Shown: positions 9,288 through 17,520, numbered from the stretch's first letter. The stretch is DNA of 64,000 nt from Nocardia stercoris (GCF_003696265.1 NZ_RFFH01000003.1:556001-620000), one strand, 5' to 3'. Made by a program: numbers and translations. Notes: generated by a model from the letters alone, not told the origin.

Positions 9288-10766
9288 TCAGCAGCCGGCC
9301 CGCCCGGTGTCGTCCACTGCGGTGGTGATCTCGGTGTAGATCGTGGCAACGATGTCTTCGGCGGTACGGGTGGCGCCGATGCGGGTTTCGTCGACGAAAC
9401 CCAGTGCGTCCCAGCCGTGGTACCACTCACTCATCTGTTCACGGCCGAACGAGCCCGCCTTGTCCCGGGTGGCGTGCCGGCGGACCGTTTCCTCGAAGTC
9501 CAGATCGAAGGCATAGAACCGTGACAGCCGCGCCTGATCTCGGAGGCGCTCCAACATGCGCCCGTAACGACGTTGGGAGAGAATGCCTTCCACCACGACG
9601 ATCAGACCGCGGGCCAGGCCGAGTGACGCGATCTCGCCCAGCAACTCGATATTGAGGCCGCCGGGGACGTCGCCTTCGCCCAGCATGTGCCGCCGCACCA
9701 CATCCTGCCCGACGACCATGCACTGCGCCCGGCCGAACTTGCGCTGCAGAAGTCCAGCGACAGTGGACTTTCCGGATCCGGAGTTGCCGCGGATCACGAC
9801 CAGCCGACCCATCGTCCGGGCCGTCACCGCGGCGTGGATCTGTGCCGCGGTGCGGGCCGGCTCGGCGGAGGTGTACCGCAACGCCTGCTCGTGTGCGTCG
9901 GCATCGATCCGGACCCGAGACCGGCCGGTGGCCGCTGGGAGCGGTGCGGGCTTGGTCGCCACGAGGTGGGTGAAGCGCGCGACTTCCACGTACGGGTGGC
10001 GGTCTGCGAGTTGGTTTTCCAGCTCGAGCAGACCAGCGAAGAAGTCCTCGTCGTGCTTGCGACTGTCGTCGGCGATCAAATCACACACAGTGCGCACCCC
10101 GTACCGGATCGGCTGCTCCAGCCCGGCCGCAACCATCTCGGCAATCAACACGGCAGCGGAAACGGTCTCGATCTCGACGCCGTAGGTGACGGTATCCCGC
10201 TTCGAGGTCGCCAGCAGCCGCATTGCGTCGTCGAGGTCACCACGCCGGACCGCCGCGGACAGCGGATCACAGTCGGGATTCGGTGCCAGCACCGACAGCA
10301 CACCGCCCGGCCGCAATGCCGCCACGAGCATCGCGAACACCGCATCGCGCCGCGGCACGTACTGGATCAGGTTGTGGCAGAGGACGACGTCGAAAGTTCC
10401 GGCCTCCACCACGGTGGTGAGTTCGGTGACATCGGCACGCCGGGTGTCGATCGCGTCGGCGTAACCCAGTCGGCGCGCCAACTCCTCGGCCTCGGCGAGG
10501 GAATCGTGCGAAGCGTCCACGATCGTGACGTGGTGTCCGAGTGCGGCCAGCCGGACCGCATCGAGTCCGTTCCCGCCGCCCACGTCCAACACATCGAGTG
10601 GTCCCTGCCGCAGATGACGGGTCAGGTTGGTGGCCACCTGCTCGTACCGCAGGCGGCCCCAGGGGGTGGATTGATAGCGCCGGAAGTCGTCCAAGTGACG
10701 GTCGAACGCCGAGAGGTCGGCGGAATCGCTTCCACGGCAACGATCTTCGTTCCTCGGAACTGTCAC
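9288..10766 (-). CDS. SAM methyltransferase fused to P-loop kinase
   Basis: A 492-residue two-domain protein. Residues 35-275 are a class I methyltransferase: motif I VLDVGGGNG at 59-67, VTIVDAS at 80-86, FDVVLCHNLIQYV around 125-137, and LRPGGVLSVLAPN at 151-163. The build is close to SmtA/CmoM-type enzymes. Residues 320-492 are a small P-loop kinase: Walker A GNSGSGKST at 327-335, VVGQDVVRRHML, a Walker-B-like LIVVVEGIL, FYAFDLDFEETVRRHATR, and a WYHGWDALGFVDE block. Stand-alone kinases of this second type often begin MGRLVVIRGNSGSGKST, exactly what is found inside this protein at residue 319. The fusion therefore joins two proteins that usually occur separately. GTG 10766 has a GGAG site. 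The substrates are unknown. Confidence 0.8.
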   Translation of the reverse strand: MTVPRNEDRCRGSDSADLSAFDRHLDDFRRYQSTPWGRLRYEQVATNLTRHLRQGPLDVLDVGGGNGLDAVRLAALGHHVTIVDASHDSLAEAEELARRLGYADAIDTRRADVTELTTVVEAGTFDVVLCHNLIQYVPRRDAVFAMLVAALRPGGVLSVLAPNPDCDPLSAAVRRGDLDDAMRLLATSKRDTVTYGVEIETVSAAVLIAEMVAAGLEQPIRYGVRTVCDLIADDSRKHDEDFFAGLLELENQLADRHPYVEVARFTHLVATKPAPLPAATGRSRVRIDADAHEQALRYTSAEPARTAAQIHAAVTARTMGRLVVIRGNSGSGKSTVAGLLQRKFGRAQCMVVGQDVVRRHMLGEGDVPGGLNIELLGEIASLGLARGLIVVVEGILSQRRYGRMLERLRDQARLSRFYAFDLDFEETVRRHATRDKAGSFGREQMSEWYHGWDALGFVDETRIGATRTAEDIVATIYTEITTAVDDTGRAGC

Positions 10767-10885
10767 TTGTCCGCTCCTTCGGCTACTGGGCGCGCTGACG
10801 GCCGGAATGTGCGCGCAGCACCGGCCGGCCCATGCTCATCACTTCCACACAGAATGAACGCCGATCGCGCAGTCCGCCGACGTCA

Positions 10886-11746
10886 TCAGAGTTCGTCGAA
10901 CACCGCCAGGAATTCGTCGGTGGGGCGCAGGATGAGTCCGTTCTCGCCGGAGCCGGCAACATACACCGCCGGTGTGATGCGGCCTTCGTGCCACCGGTAC
11001 ACATGCGGGCTCGTCGGCCACGGATCCTGCTCGAAGTGCCGCAACGTCAACGGGCCGAGCACAAATGAGATGACATCCAGCACGTCCACCCCGTCGAAGG
11101 GTGCGGCGTACAGGCTCGATTCCGCCGGGACAGCGAAGACTGCCCCGGCGCGGCCGGTCAGCTCGGGATAGTCCCCGAGCCACAGCGCATGCGCGCTGGT
11201 GTAGTCGCCACCCGAGAGCAGGAACCACGGCGGAACACCCGCAGGAAAGTCCGCCGCCGTGAGACGCACAGGACCGTCAGCGCGGGTGCCGGCCTCGGCG
11301 AGCGCGAACACATCGGCCGCGTCGACCGGCCAGCCCGCCAGCATGTCCTGCGTGATCGGGTAGATGACGTGCACGGCGTCGAGTACGACGCGCTGCTCCA
11401 GGCCGAACGCGATCGGCCTGCGCACGCAGTCGGAGTCGGCGGGGTCGCTTTCGGGGTACAAGCGGGTACGGACCAGTGCCCGAAGCTCTGCGAAGGGCTT
11501 GCTCGTCAGTGGCTCGACTTCGTCGTCGACCATCCCGGTGCCGAGGTGATCGGCGACCAACGCCGCCCAATCCGCGGGCGGTACTGCCGCAGCCTTCCGC
11601 ACCAGGTTCTCCATGTAGTAGACGCGGCTGCCGAACATCGGCCGGGTGACCCGCACTGCGCCGTCGGCGACGACCTGCGCGGTGCAGCCACGCAGGTCGG
11701 CTGCCGCACAGAACAACTCCTCGATCTGCCTGCGAATATCGCGCAT
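10886..11746 (-). CDS. Hypothetical protein, 286 aa
   Basis: A 286-residue soluble protein I do not recognise. It begins MRDIRRQIEELFCAAADLRG, has FGSRVYYMENLVRKAAAVP near residue 37, VLDAVHVIYPITQDMLAG near residue 120, and a C-terminal half with PPWFLLSGGDYTSAHALWLGD and WHEGRITPAVYVAGSG. There is no signal peptide or membrane helix. The mixed alpha/beta composition and high GC3 support a real gene. The ATG at 11746 is preceded by GGGGGAG at a good distance. It lies 119 bases upstream of the methyltransferase-kinase gene in the same direction, so the two may be co-transcribed. Confidence 0.6.
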   Translation of the reverse strand: MRDIRRQIEELFCAAADLRGCTAQVVADGAVRVTRPMFGSRVYYMENLVRKAAAVPPADWAALVADHLGTGMVDDEVEPLTSKPFAELRALVRTRLYPESDPADSDCVRRPIAFGLEQRVVLDAVHVIYPITQDMLAGWPVDAADVFALAEAGTRADGPVRLTAADFPAGVPPWFLLSGGDYTSAHALWLGDYPELTGRAGAVFAVPAESSLYAAPFDGVDVLDVISFVLGPLTLRHFEQDPWPTSPHVYRWHEGRITPAVYVAGSGENGLILRPTDEFLAVFDEL

Positions 11747-11948
11747 GCCCGCTCCCCCGGTCCCGTCCCCGCGCCCTCGCCGCGGGGAACAGCCACCCCA
11801 CTCCTGCCGAGGGTAGCGGCGGGTGCAGACAGATCACGGGGATTCGAACAGCTCGACCTCCGATCGTGACGCCCAGCCGACGGAGTCTTCACACAGTCGA
11901 ATCCCAGTCGGGCCGGGTTGTCGGACGGTCGGTGTAGCGTCCACCGCC

Positions 11949-12563
11949 ATGCAGCCTGCTACCGCTGTGGTCGCCAGTATCGTGAAGGGCCTGCTCCCGT
12001 TCGATGATCTCGAACGGGACCATGTTGCAACGACTTCGGCCTGGCTCGCGTCGACCGACGACATCTTCCGGCGAGCTAAACCGGCAACGCCGTCACCTCA
12101 CCTGGTCGTCTACATGGTGCTCGTCGATCCCGATGAACGTGGGATCTACCTCGGTGCACACCGCCTCGCGGGCCTACATCTGCCGATGGGCGGCCACGTC
12201 GAACCCGGCGAGGAACCGCTGGCCGCGGCACGCCGCGAAACGCTGGAAGAGCTGGGGATCGCCGCCGACTTCTCCGTCGTGGGCACCGACCCGCTGCTGG
12301 TGACTGTGACGACCACGGTCGGCGCCGACCAGCATGTCGACATCACGCTGTGGTACGTCATCCGCGGCGACCGCCGCCGCAACTACCCGCTGGACCCGGC
12401 AGAATTCGACGGCGGCACCTGGTGGGATCTCGACCCCTGCGGACTTCCCGAGACCGATCCCCATATGACGCGATTCCTCGCCAAACTCGAACGTTCCACG
12501 TCATCCGCACGCGCAGGATCGGACGTGCCCGGCCAGGATGCCGGGCGGGCGAAAGTGGAGTAG
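11949..12563 (+). CDS. Nudix hydrolase
   Basis: A 204-residue Nudix protein. The Nudix box is complete (consensus G-x5-E-x7-REUxEExGU): GHVEPGEEPLAAAR followed by RETLEELGI, roughly residues 78-100. Upstream is HLVVYMVLVDPDERGIYLGAHR and downstream VDITLWYVIRGD, the usual beta-strands around the box. It probably hydrolyses a nucleoside diphosphate linked to another moiety; the substrate cannot be read from the sequence. The first 42 codons of the longer open frame are unlike a protein, so the ATG at 11949 (MQPATAVV) is preferred. The last 25 residues are Ser/Ala-rich and probably disordered. Confidence 0.85.
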   Translation: MQPATAVVASIVKGLLPFDDLERDHVATTSAWLASTDDIFRRAKPATPSPHLVVYMVLVDPDERGIYLGAHRLAGLHLPMGGHVEPGEEPLAAARRETLEELGIAADFSVVGTDPLLVTVTTTVGADQHVDITLWYVIRGDRRRNYPLDPAEFDGGTWWDLDPCGLPETDPHMTRFLAKLERSTSSARAGSDVPGQDAGRAKVE

Positions 12564-12824
12564 CCACACCGCATTCGGGTAGGAGCAGTTGTGCCATAGG
12601 CTCGATACCGTGGTCGCGTTCCTACGCTGCCCGGTGCGGGTTCGACCGCACCCTGGACTGGCTGTAGCCCGAATCTCGTTCGGGCCCTTCCTGCAGCGGG
12701 CACTCGGCGAGCATGCTGCCCGGCTGTTGAGCACCTGTCGTCCTCGAGCCGGGCATGGTTTCAGCGGCGACGTCGTCCTCTCGCACCGGCCGTGACCACC
12801 TGGTGCTCGTCTCGATGCCGAGTT

Positions 12825-12858
12825 GTGGGGCCGGCGCCTTCGGCGGCACCGGCCCCAC
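12825..12858. terminator. Hairpin terminator between Nudix and CsbD genes
   Basis: A ten-base perfect inverted repeat, GTGGGGCCGG at 12825-12834 and CCGGCCCCAC at 12849-12858, with further pairing inside the loop. It lies between converging genes, 26 bases past the stop of the CsbD-like gene. Otherwise I see nothing in the 320-base interval 12564-12883. Confidence 0.6.
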
Positions 12859-12883
12859 GCTACGCATTCCAGCGATTCAAGCG

Positions 12884-13129
12884 CTAGGAATTCCCGAACG
12901 AGCGCTGTCGCTGTTCCTCCAGATCGGCCTCGGTGCGCGCCTTTTCGGCCTCGAACTCCTTTTCCGCAGCCTCTCGCTGCGAGTCGGCCTTGTCCTGCTG
13001 TGCTCGGCCCTCCCGGCGCAAGTTCTCGTTACCGAGAGCTGCTCCGGCGACTTCCTTGACCTTGCCCTTGACACCCTCGACAGCACCCTCGAGACCTTCG
13101 CGCAAACCACTCTTGTCATGCTCGGACAT
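12884..13129 (-). CDS. CsbD-like stress protein (microaggregate-binding type)
   Basis: An 81-residue highly charged protein. The first 45 residues match the CsbD-like family: MSEHDKSGLREGLEGAVEG, then KGKVKEVAGAALGNENLRREG. The rest is a charged helix rich in Glu, Lys, Ala and Gln that could form a coiled coil. In mycobacteria and nocardiae such proteins are annotated as microaggregate-binding protein 1; CsbD-like proteins are general-stress proteins in Bacillus under SigB. The frame is open 89 codons further upstream, but ATG 13129 has a GGAGG site seven bases before it. A GGGTAC-type promoter lies about 40 bases upstream. The gene is divergent from the GlsB-like stress gene. Confidence 0.85.
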   Translation of the reverse strand: MSEHDKSGLREGLEGAVEGVKGKVKEVAGAALGNENLRREGRAQQDKADSQREAAEKEFEAEKARTEADLEEQRQRSFGNS

Positions 13130-13167
13130 GAAATACCTCCATATCGACCAACACGTACACACAGCGT

Positions 13168-13196
13168 GTACCCGCCGATTGCAGTATGTAACAAAC
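13168..13196 (-). promoter_or_regulatory. Candidate SigB/SigF-type promoter for CsbD gene
   Basis: Read on the minus strand, GTTT at 13196-13193 and GGGTAC at 13173-13168 are separated by 19 bases. The GTTT...GGGTA pattern is that of actinobacterial stress sigma factors (SigB/SigF family), whose spacing is usually about 14-19. Transcription would start some 30 bases before the ATG of a CsbD-type stress gene, which suits the gene's expected regulation. Confidence 0.45.
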
Positions 13197-13395
13197 TGCG
13201 TGCCACCATGATTCGCACATGCTCCGCGAGATCCGCACTCACGCCACAGGTTTCGGATCGAAACTGTCGGGCATGCCCTATGCAAGACACAGGATCGACC
13301 CCGGGGTCGACGAGAGAAGGATGCACCGATTCGGCGCGCAGACATGCGCTCCGGTCGCCCGCTTCTGTCAGCGGCCTCGACAGTAGGAGTAATCA

Positions 13396-13668
13396 ATGCT
13401 TGGTCTCAGCGTTCTCGGTTGGATCATCATCGGCGGCCTCGCCGGATGGATCGCCGGCAAATTCATGAAATCCGATGCACGCCAGGGAATTGTGGCCGAT
13501 ATCGTTGTCGGCGTGATCGGCGGCCTCATCGGAGGATTCCTGTTGAAGGTCCTCGGTGTCGATGTCGAAGGTGGGGGGCTGTGGTTCAGCTTTTTCACCT
13601 GCCTCGGCGGCGCGATTATCTTGCTGTTCCTTCTCAACCTCATCACCGGCCGAAGCACTATGCGCTGA
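13396..13668 (+). CDS. GlsB/YeaQ/YmgE family stress membrane protein
   Basis: A 90-residue protein with three hydrophobic helices and the glycine-rich pattern of the transglycosylase-associated/GlsB family: VLGWIIIGGLAGWIAGKFMK, then ADIVVGVIGGLIGGFLL, then GGAIILLFLLNLI followed by TGRSTMR. These small inner-membrane proteins are stress-induced in many bacteria; their molecular role is not known. The ATG at 13396 follows TAGGAG by six bases. It is divergent from the CsbD-like gene, and the two probably answer the same stress signal. Confidence 0.88.
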   Translation: MLGLSVLGWIIIGGLAGWIAGKFMKSDARQGIVADIVVGVIGGLIGGFLLKVLGVDVEGGGLWFSFFTCLGGAIILLFLLNLITGRSTMR

Positions 13669-13713
13669 CCCGATCGCGACACCGACGACGTGCAGGCGAC
13701 CCTGCGCGAGATT

Positions 13714-14022
13714 TCAGGCTTGCGCCCGCGCCCGTCGGCGCTGCCAGAACAACCAGCACACACCCGTGCCGGCGCAGACCGCCGCCAGCGACCCGGCCGC
13801 GGCGGCCACACCGCCCACTCCGGTTTCAGCGGCATCCAGCGTCAGCACGGTCGCAGCCACTGACGTCACACAGAGCAGAGTGCCTGGCATATGCAGGCCG
13901 TCTACGAGCGAGTAACCGGCCTGAAAGGGAATGCCTTCCGGTGGCCGGTGTTCGTCTCCCGTGTCGGTGGCATCGACGACCCGGCGCGCCGAGCGCGGGC
14001 TGCGAACGGTGGACCGTGACAT
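13714..14022 (-). CDS. Small membrane protein, possibly UsfY-like
   Basis: A 102-residue protein with a polar N-terminus of about 40 residues, then FQAGYSLVDGLHMPGTLLC, and two hydrophobic segments (TLLCVTSVAATVLTL and AGSLAAVCAGTGVCWLFW) separated by a short Gly-rich turn, ending with a positive RRRARAQA tail. The order 'polar tail, GYSL..G..MPG, two helices' recalls UsfY, a small protein encoded near sigF in mycobacteria, but the similarity is weak. ATG 14022 follows AAGGGG. It lies in a block of stress-type genes. The function is unknown. Confidence 0.5.
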   Translation of the reverse strand: MSRSTVRSPRSARRVVDATDTGDEHRPPEGIPFQAGYSLVDGLHMPGTLLCVTSVAATVLTLDAAETGVGGVAAAAGSLAAVCAGTGVCWLFWQRRRARAQA

Positions 14023-14083
14023 AGTTTCTACCCCTTCGATGGTCGTCGGATATCGACCGGCAAGACAGCGGTTGACGAATCAC

Positions 14084-14491
14084 TCAGCCTGCAGGACAGA
14101 CACCAGTCGCCGCGTCGTGCGCGCCGTCGATCGTGGCCTGACGCTGTTCATCGGTGAAGACCGCCCAGTCAGGCGATGACGGATAACCACCGATCGTGTC
14201 GTCGACCGCTCGGTCGACGCCTGGTTGCCCGGAAGTCCGGCGGATATTGTCCAGTCTCGGTATCAGGGCCGCGCAGGTCTTGTTGCGCAGCTTGGCAGGC
14301 GTTATCGCCGACGGAACCGATACCGATCGAGAATTGGACGGTGGCACAAAATCTGTCGGGTTCTCGGTGGGCGACGCAGGACGTGGAGTCGAGCTCGTCC
14401 CTGGGAAGTTGTGGGCGCCGTCCGTATAGTCGCAGGCGGAGGCGCCGAGCGTGATCATGCAGGCGGCCAGTGCTATCAGATAGCGACGCAC
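14084..14491 (-). CDS. Small lipoprotein
   Basis: A 135-residue exported protein. The N-terminus MRRYLIALAACMITLGASAC is a signal peptide ending in the lipobox GASAC, followed by a Pro/Ser/Thr-rich stretch. The mature C-terminal half has two cysteines (NKTCAALIPRLDNI and the final GVCPAG) that could form a disulfide. The likely start is the GTG at 14491; the ribosome-binding site is weak. It lies between two other small envelope-protein genes in the same direction. I do not recognise the family. Confidence 0.65.
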   Translation of the reverse strand: MRRYLIALAACMITLGASACDYTDGAHNFPGTSSTPRPASPTENPTDFVPPSNSRSVSVPSAITPAKLRNKTCAALIPRLDNIRRTSGQPGVDRAVDDTIGGYPSSPDWAVFTDEQRQATIDGAHDAATGVCPAG

Positions 14492-14549
14492 AGGGGAACT
14501 TTCTCTGAGTAGTCCAACATACTGCGGAGCGGGACGACATATCCGGGGA

Positions 14550-14903
14550 CTAATTCTTCGGCACCAGGATTCCGGTCAAGTCCGCGTCCCGAATAGGGGT
14601 ATTCGAGTTTGCCTGCACTTTGCACATCAACTGGATTACGGCAATCGATCCGTCGACGGTGTCGGGCGCTGGAGTACCGGTCACCTTGGAATCTTGTTGC
14701 AGGTATTTGCGGACTGTCACCCGCTGCTTGTCCTGGTCCTGGGAAATGAACTCGCTGCACGGCGTGTCTCCGCCCTTGTTGACGGCCTCTTTGGCTTGTT
14801 CACAGCCTCCGAGCGCCGGCAGCAGGACGGCTGCGGTAAGAATAACGGCGGTCGGAAGTGTTCGGCGAACTGTCATGAATTGCGTATGCCCGGCTTCGAG
14901 CAT
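14550..14903 (-). CDS. Small lipoprotein with conserved cysteines
   Basis: About 117 residues from the ATG at 14903, which is nine bases behind AGAGGGG; a TTG three codons earlier and an ATG nine codons later are alternatives. The signal peptide (TVRRTLPTAVILTAAVLLPALGGC, read in two overlapping parts) ends in the canonical lipobox ALGGC. The mature part has GGDTPCSEFISQD, then VTVRKYLQQD and IQLMCKVQ, so two cysteines about 50 residues apart. The 'C-x-x-F ... L-C' spacing recalls small periplasmic HdeA-like chaperones, but this is only a loose resemblance. It is tandem with the preceding lipoprotein gene. Confidence 0.6.
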   Translation of the reverse strand: MLEAGHTQFMTVRRTLPTAVILTAAVLLPALGGCEQAKEAVNKGGDTPCSEFISQDQDKQRVTVRKYLQQDSKVTGTPAPDTVDGSIAVIQLMCKVQANSNTPIRDADLTGILVPKN

Positions 14904-15186
14904 CTGAAACAACCCCTCTGCGGGGCGTGATGGATAGTCCGCATTGCCATGTCACGACTCACGCCGGGTTGATCGAGATCGGCATCGACGCCCTGTGATG
15001 CCGGCAATCAGCAATCTCCCGATGAGCCGACGCGGGTCAACCAGGTGATGACATGGTCCTGCTCGTGTCGATGTCTGCCCCTCCCACGCACATTGCAGAT
15101 CGCGGGAAGCGGCCGAACGCAACATTCTCGACTTACCCCCGGATCGGACGCCCAAACAGCTCGCTGGGTCTGGTACACCGGGAACC

Positions 15187-15654
15187 ATGACCGGCAACCG
15201 CGCCCGCCCGCACCGACGGATTCCCCGGCGATGGAGTCAGATCGAGGAATCCCGGCGCGGCATCGTCCTGGCCTGGCTCGCGTTCACGGTGACATTCGGC
15301 GGAGCACGTCTGGTGACCTGGCTGATCCAGGTCAACCCACACAAGGCCGGCAACGTTTCCGCAGACGGCATCCATCTGCACCACTACTTGTGGGGAATTC
15401 TGCTGCTGAGCGGAGTCGCCATCTTCGGGATGGTCGACCGCAGTCCCCGCGCCCGCACCTGGATGGGACTGGCTCTCGGTATCGCACTGGCGCTGATCGT
15501 GGACGAGGCCGCCTTGCTCATCACCCTGCAGGACGTGTACTGGCAGACCGCCGGCTGGCCCAGCGTCGCGTTGGGCGTGACCCTGATCGGCCTGGTGGGA
15601 TCCGCGCTGGCGTTGACACACGGCGATACAGCACCGAAGACGCCTACCACGTGA
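15187..15654 (+). CDS. Conserved integral membrane protein
   Basis: A 155-residue protein with four hydrophobic segments: IVLAWLAFTVTFGGARLVTW, YLWGILLLSGVAIFGMV, MGLALGIALALIVDEAALL and SVALGVTLIGLVGSALAL. Conserved-looking polar residues lie at membrane borders: IHLHHYLWG after residue 60 and DEAALLITLQDVYW near residue 115. The His-x-His-His and Asp-Glu pairs could bind metal or protons. It matches actinobacterial membrane proteins of unknown function that I cannot name further. The N-terminus is strongly basic. Its 3' end is followed by a strong hairpin at 15711-15747. Confidence 0.6.
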   Translation: MTGNRARPHRRIPRRWSQIEESRRGIVLAWLAFTVTFGGARLVTWLIQVNPHKAGNVSADGIHLHHYLWGILLLSGVAIFGMVDRSPRARTWMGLALGIALALIVDEAALLITLQDVYWQTAGWPSVALGVTLIGLVGSALALTHGDTAPKTPTT

Positions 15655-15710
15655 ACGACCGTATCCGCACTGACGTCGAGGCGTGGCGCGGTCGGCGTAA
15701 CGAGCCACCA

Positions 15711-15747
15711 GGGTGGGTCTCGACCGAACTCCGGTCGAGACCCACCC
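15711..15747. terminator. Strong bidirectional hairpin terminator
   Basis: A perfect 16-base inverted repeat, GGGTGGGTCTCGACCG at 15711-15726 and its complement at 15732-15747, with a 5-base loop. It lies between the converging membrane-protein and hemerythrin genes. Confidence 0.8.
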
Positions 15748-15798
15748 GTCACACTCGATCCGACGCCTTGACCCGATTCGGTGGTGCCCTGACGTCGG

Positions 15799-16362
15799 TC
15801 AGTTCTCGGTCTTCGTGCGCCAATCGTGCACGGCATCACGAATTCGGTCGAACAGAGCCAGTGGCGGCCCGAATACGACGTTCGCGGTGGCGGATTCACC
15901 GGCCTGTGGATGCGGGCGCGTGGGCGCGACAGCTTCGGCGAAGCGTAGCGCGGTGGCCAGACGAGCGCTGTCTCGGTCCGAAAGACTCCGGCGCAACGCG
16001 TCGAATTCTTCTTTCTCCTCCATCTCGGCGTGTTCGACAACCGACGCTGAGAAGTCCTCAAATTTCTTCGCGAACCGGTCGTCTGTGACGCCGAGTTCAT
16101 AGAGTTCGGCCAGGACGTGCTTGGCCTGGTCCTCTTCGTGAAGGCGATCGTCGACGATTTCCCCAGCCACCTCGGCACGGCGCGACGCCGGGTGCACCAC
16201 CTGCTCCTCGGCGCTCTCGTGCACCGCGAGCAGCCGTACGAGGTCCTCGAACGGCCGCTGTTTGGCCTTTCCCACGGCAGACTCGACCTGCTGCAGCAGG
16301 TCCCTGATCTGTGCGTGCTGTTCCTCCAACAGAGTGATGACGTCGTCCCGCTCAGTCGGCAT
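15799..16362 (-). CDS. Hemerythrin-like (HHE) domain protein
   Basis: A 187-residue helical protein of the hemerythrin HHE cation-binding family. It begins MPTERDDVITLLEEQHAQI and shows the expected His and Glu residues on successive helices: EEQHAQIRDLLQQV, LLAVHESAEEQVVHPASR, LHEEDQAKHVLAEL and VVEHAEMEEKEEFDAL. These would bind a di-iron centre; actinobacterial members are tied to stress and nitric oxide or oxygen sensing. The ATG at 16362 follows GGAGGTAGGAC. It stands near the other stress-type genes (CsbD, GlsB). The C-terminal 40 residues are outside the bundle. Confidence 0.85.
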   Translation of the reverse strand: MPTERDDVITLLEEQHAQIRDLLQQVESAVGKAKQRPFEDLVRLLAVHESAEEQVVHPASRRAEVAGEIVDDRLHEEDQAKHVLAELYELGVTDDRFAKKFEDFSASVVEHAEMEEKEEFDALRRSLSDRDSARLATALRFAEAVAPTRPHPQAGESATANVVFGPPLALFDRIRDAVHDWRTKTEN

Positions 16363-16562
16363 CTGTCCTACCTCCGTGTTCGAATGCGGATTGCGATTGC
16401 GGTGCGCGCAACCGTCTGCGGCCTACCCGGGAAGTGAGGGCCAAACACCGCCGACCGGACGACGCCGTCGGTCTGTCGGCTGCTGCCGATGATCCCGATT
16501 CCGAACACTTCCCCGGGATCGGAGCGCCGCACGGCGGGTGTGAGTGCAGGATGTTCTTGTGA

Positions 16563-16838
16563 CACAGGGGAATCCGGAATTATCGCGCAGGTGAAGCCGA
16601 CGTCGACAGTCATCCTGGCCACGGCGGCATCGATCCCCGCTACGACGAGCTGACCACCCTCCTGACTCCGGACCGTCGAGCTCCCGGCAATGCGCGAAAG
16701 CTTCTGGCCGAGTTGCAATATGACAGCGGGGATTTCTATCGCATCGACGGAACGGGTATGTGGTTCCGATGGCATCCGGTTCAGGATGTCAACGCCGAGA
16801 ATGGAGTACCCGAATACGGGCGACAACCGTCGGTTTGA
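16563..16838 (+). pseudogene. Protein-like reading frame lacking a start
   Basis: An open frame of 91 codons runs from just after a TGA (16560-16562) to a TGA at 16836-16838. It has no ATG or GTG in its first half, yet it reads like a real protein: DSHPGHGGIDPRYDELTTLL, then TPDRRAPGNARKLLAELQYD, then FYRIDGTGMWFRWHPVQDV. Codons end mostly in G or C. The frame just upstream (about 16435-16562) ends in SEHFPGIGAPHGGCECRMFL before the same TGA. One reading is a gene broken by the stop codon and a frameshift; another is a C-terminal fragment left by rearrangement. The original function is not recognised; conserved His, Trp and Tyr suggest a compact domain. Confidence 0.45.
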
Positions 16839-16951
16839 AGGCGGCGTTCGCCGCGCGCGCAGAACAAGGAGGTCGCAATATCGGGACGCAGGAGTCGTTT
16901 CGGCTCCGATCTGCGGGCACAACACTGCGGTACCCGCGGCAAGGAGGATGG

Positions 16952-17380
16952 TCAGTCCCAGACGAGGGTGAGGACGCGGTGACCATCGGGTATGGCAGGG
17001 ATGTCGCAGTAGGCGTCCTCGTCGTAGGACCAGCCCTCCCAGACCGGTTCCGCGTGCAACTCCCCCACGTCGAGTCGCCCGTCGATGACACTGGACGGCA
17101 GTGACGTACAGATCGCCACCGATTCCGCCGCGATGCCGTCGTGATCGTGGTCGAACATCTCCTCGTGCAGTTGCACCCGGATCCAGGCGACGGCTGGGTC
17201 GGCGTCGAGGACGGTGAGGCGCGCCGCGATCTCGGCGAGATCGGGCCGGCCCTCGCCGTACTGGTTGGGGGCGATGGAGTCTTCGAAGGTGTTGCCCTCG
17301 AAGAACTCCGCGATGGTCACCAGCGGGTACCGGTAGTCGTGGCCCGCGGAGCGGGTGCGGATCTCGTCGCGGGTGATCAT
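16952..17380 (-). CDS. Hypothetical protein, 142 aa
   Basis: A 142-residue acidic protein beginning MITRDEIRTRSAGHDYRYPL. It contains VTIAEFFEGNTFEDSIAPNQ, AWIRVQLHEEMFDHDHDGIA and a C-terminal DVGELHAEPVWEGWSYDEDA, which looks like a mixed alpha/beta fold without signal peptide or membrane segment. I do not recognise the family. The frame is open 69 codons further upstream, but that part is Arg/Gly-rich and unlike protein, so ATG 17380 is chosen. Confidence 0.6.
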   Translation of the reverse strand: MITRDEIRTRSAGHDYRYPLVTIAEFFEGNTFEDSIAPNQYGEGRPDLAEIAARLTVLDADPAVAWIRVQLHEEMFDHDHDGIAAESVAICTSLPSSVIDGRLDVGELHAEPVWEGWSYDEDAYCDIPAIPDGHRVLTLVWD

Positions 17381-17505
17381 GGACCGATGGTAGAGGCCGC
17401 GCTGACGCCCCCGGCGGGAACGGTTGCCCGTGTGGCGGTTACCGCCCCGGGCCGAGACCCAGTCCTGCACGGTGTGTGTGCGACCGTTCATCACAGGCCG
17501 AGGTT

Positions 17506-17520
17506 GCCTGAACGTCAGGC
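17506..17520. promoter_or_regulatory. Dyad symmetry, possible repressor operator
   Basis: GCCTGA-ACG-TCAGGC, a perfect 6+6 inverted repeat with a 3-base centre, lies 57 bases before the truncated dehydrogenase frame. The size and odd spacing fit a TetR-type operator. It could be what is left of the control region of the decayed gene. This is speculative. Confidence 0.3.

Noticed and set aside
16368..16925. Minus-strand frame of 185 codons upstream of the hemerythrin gene
   Set aside because: No motif, weak composition, and the plus strand reads more protein-like here; its end also runs into the hemerythrin ribosome-binding site.
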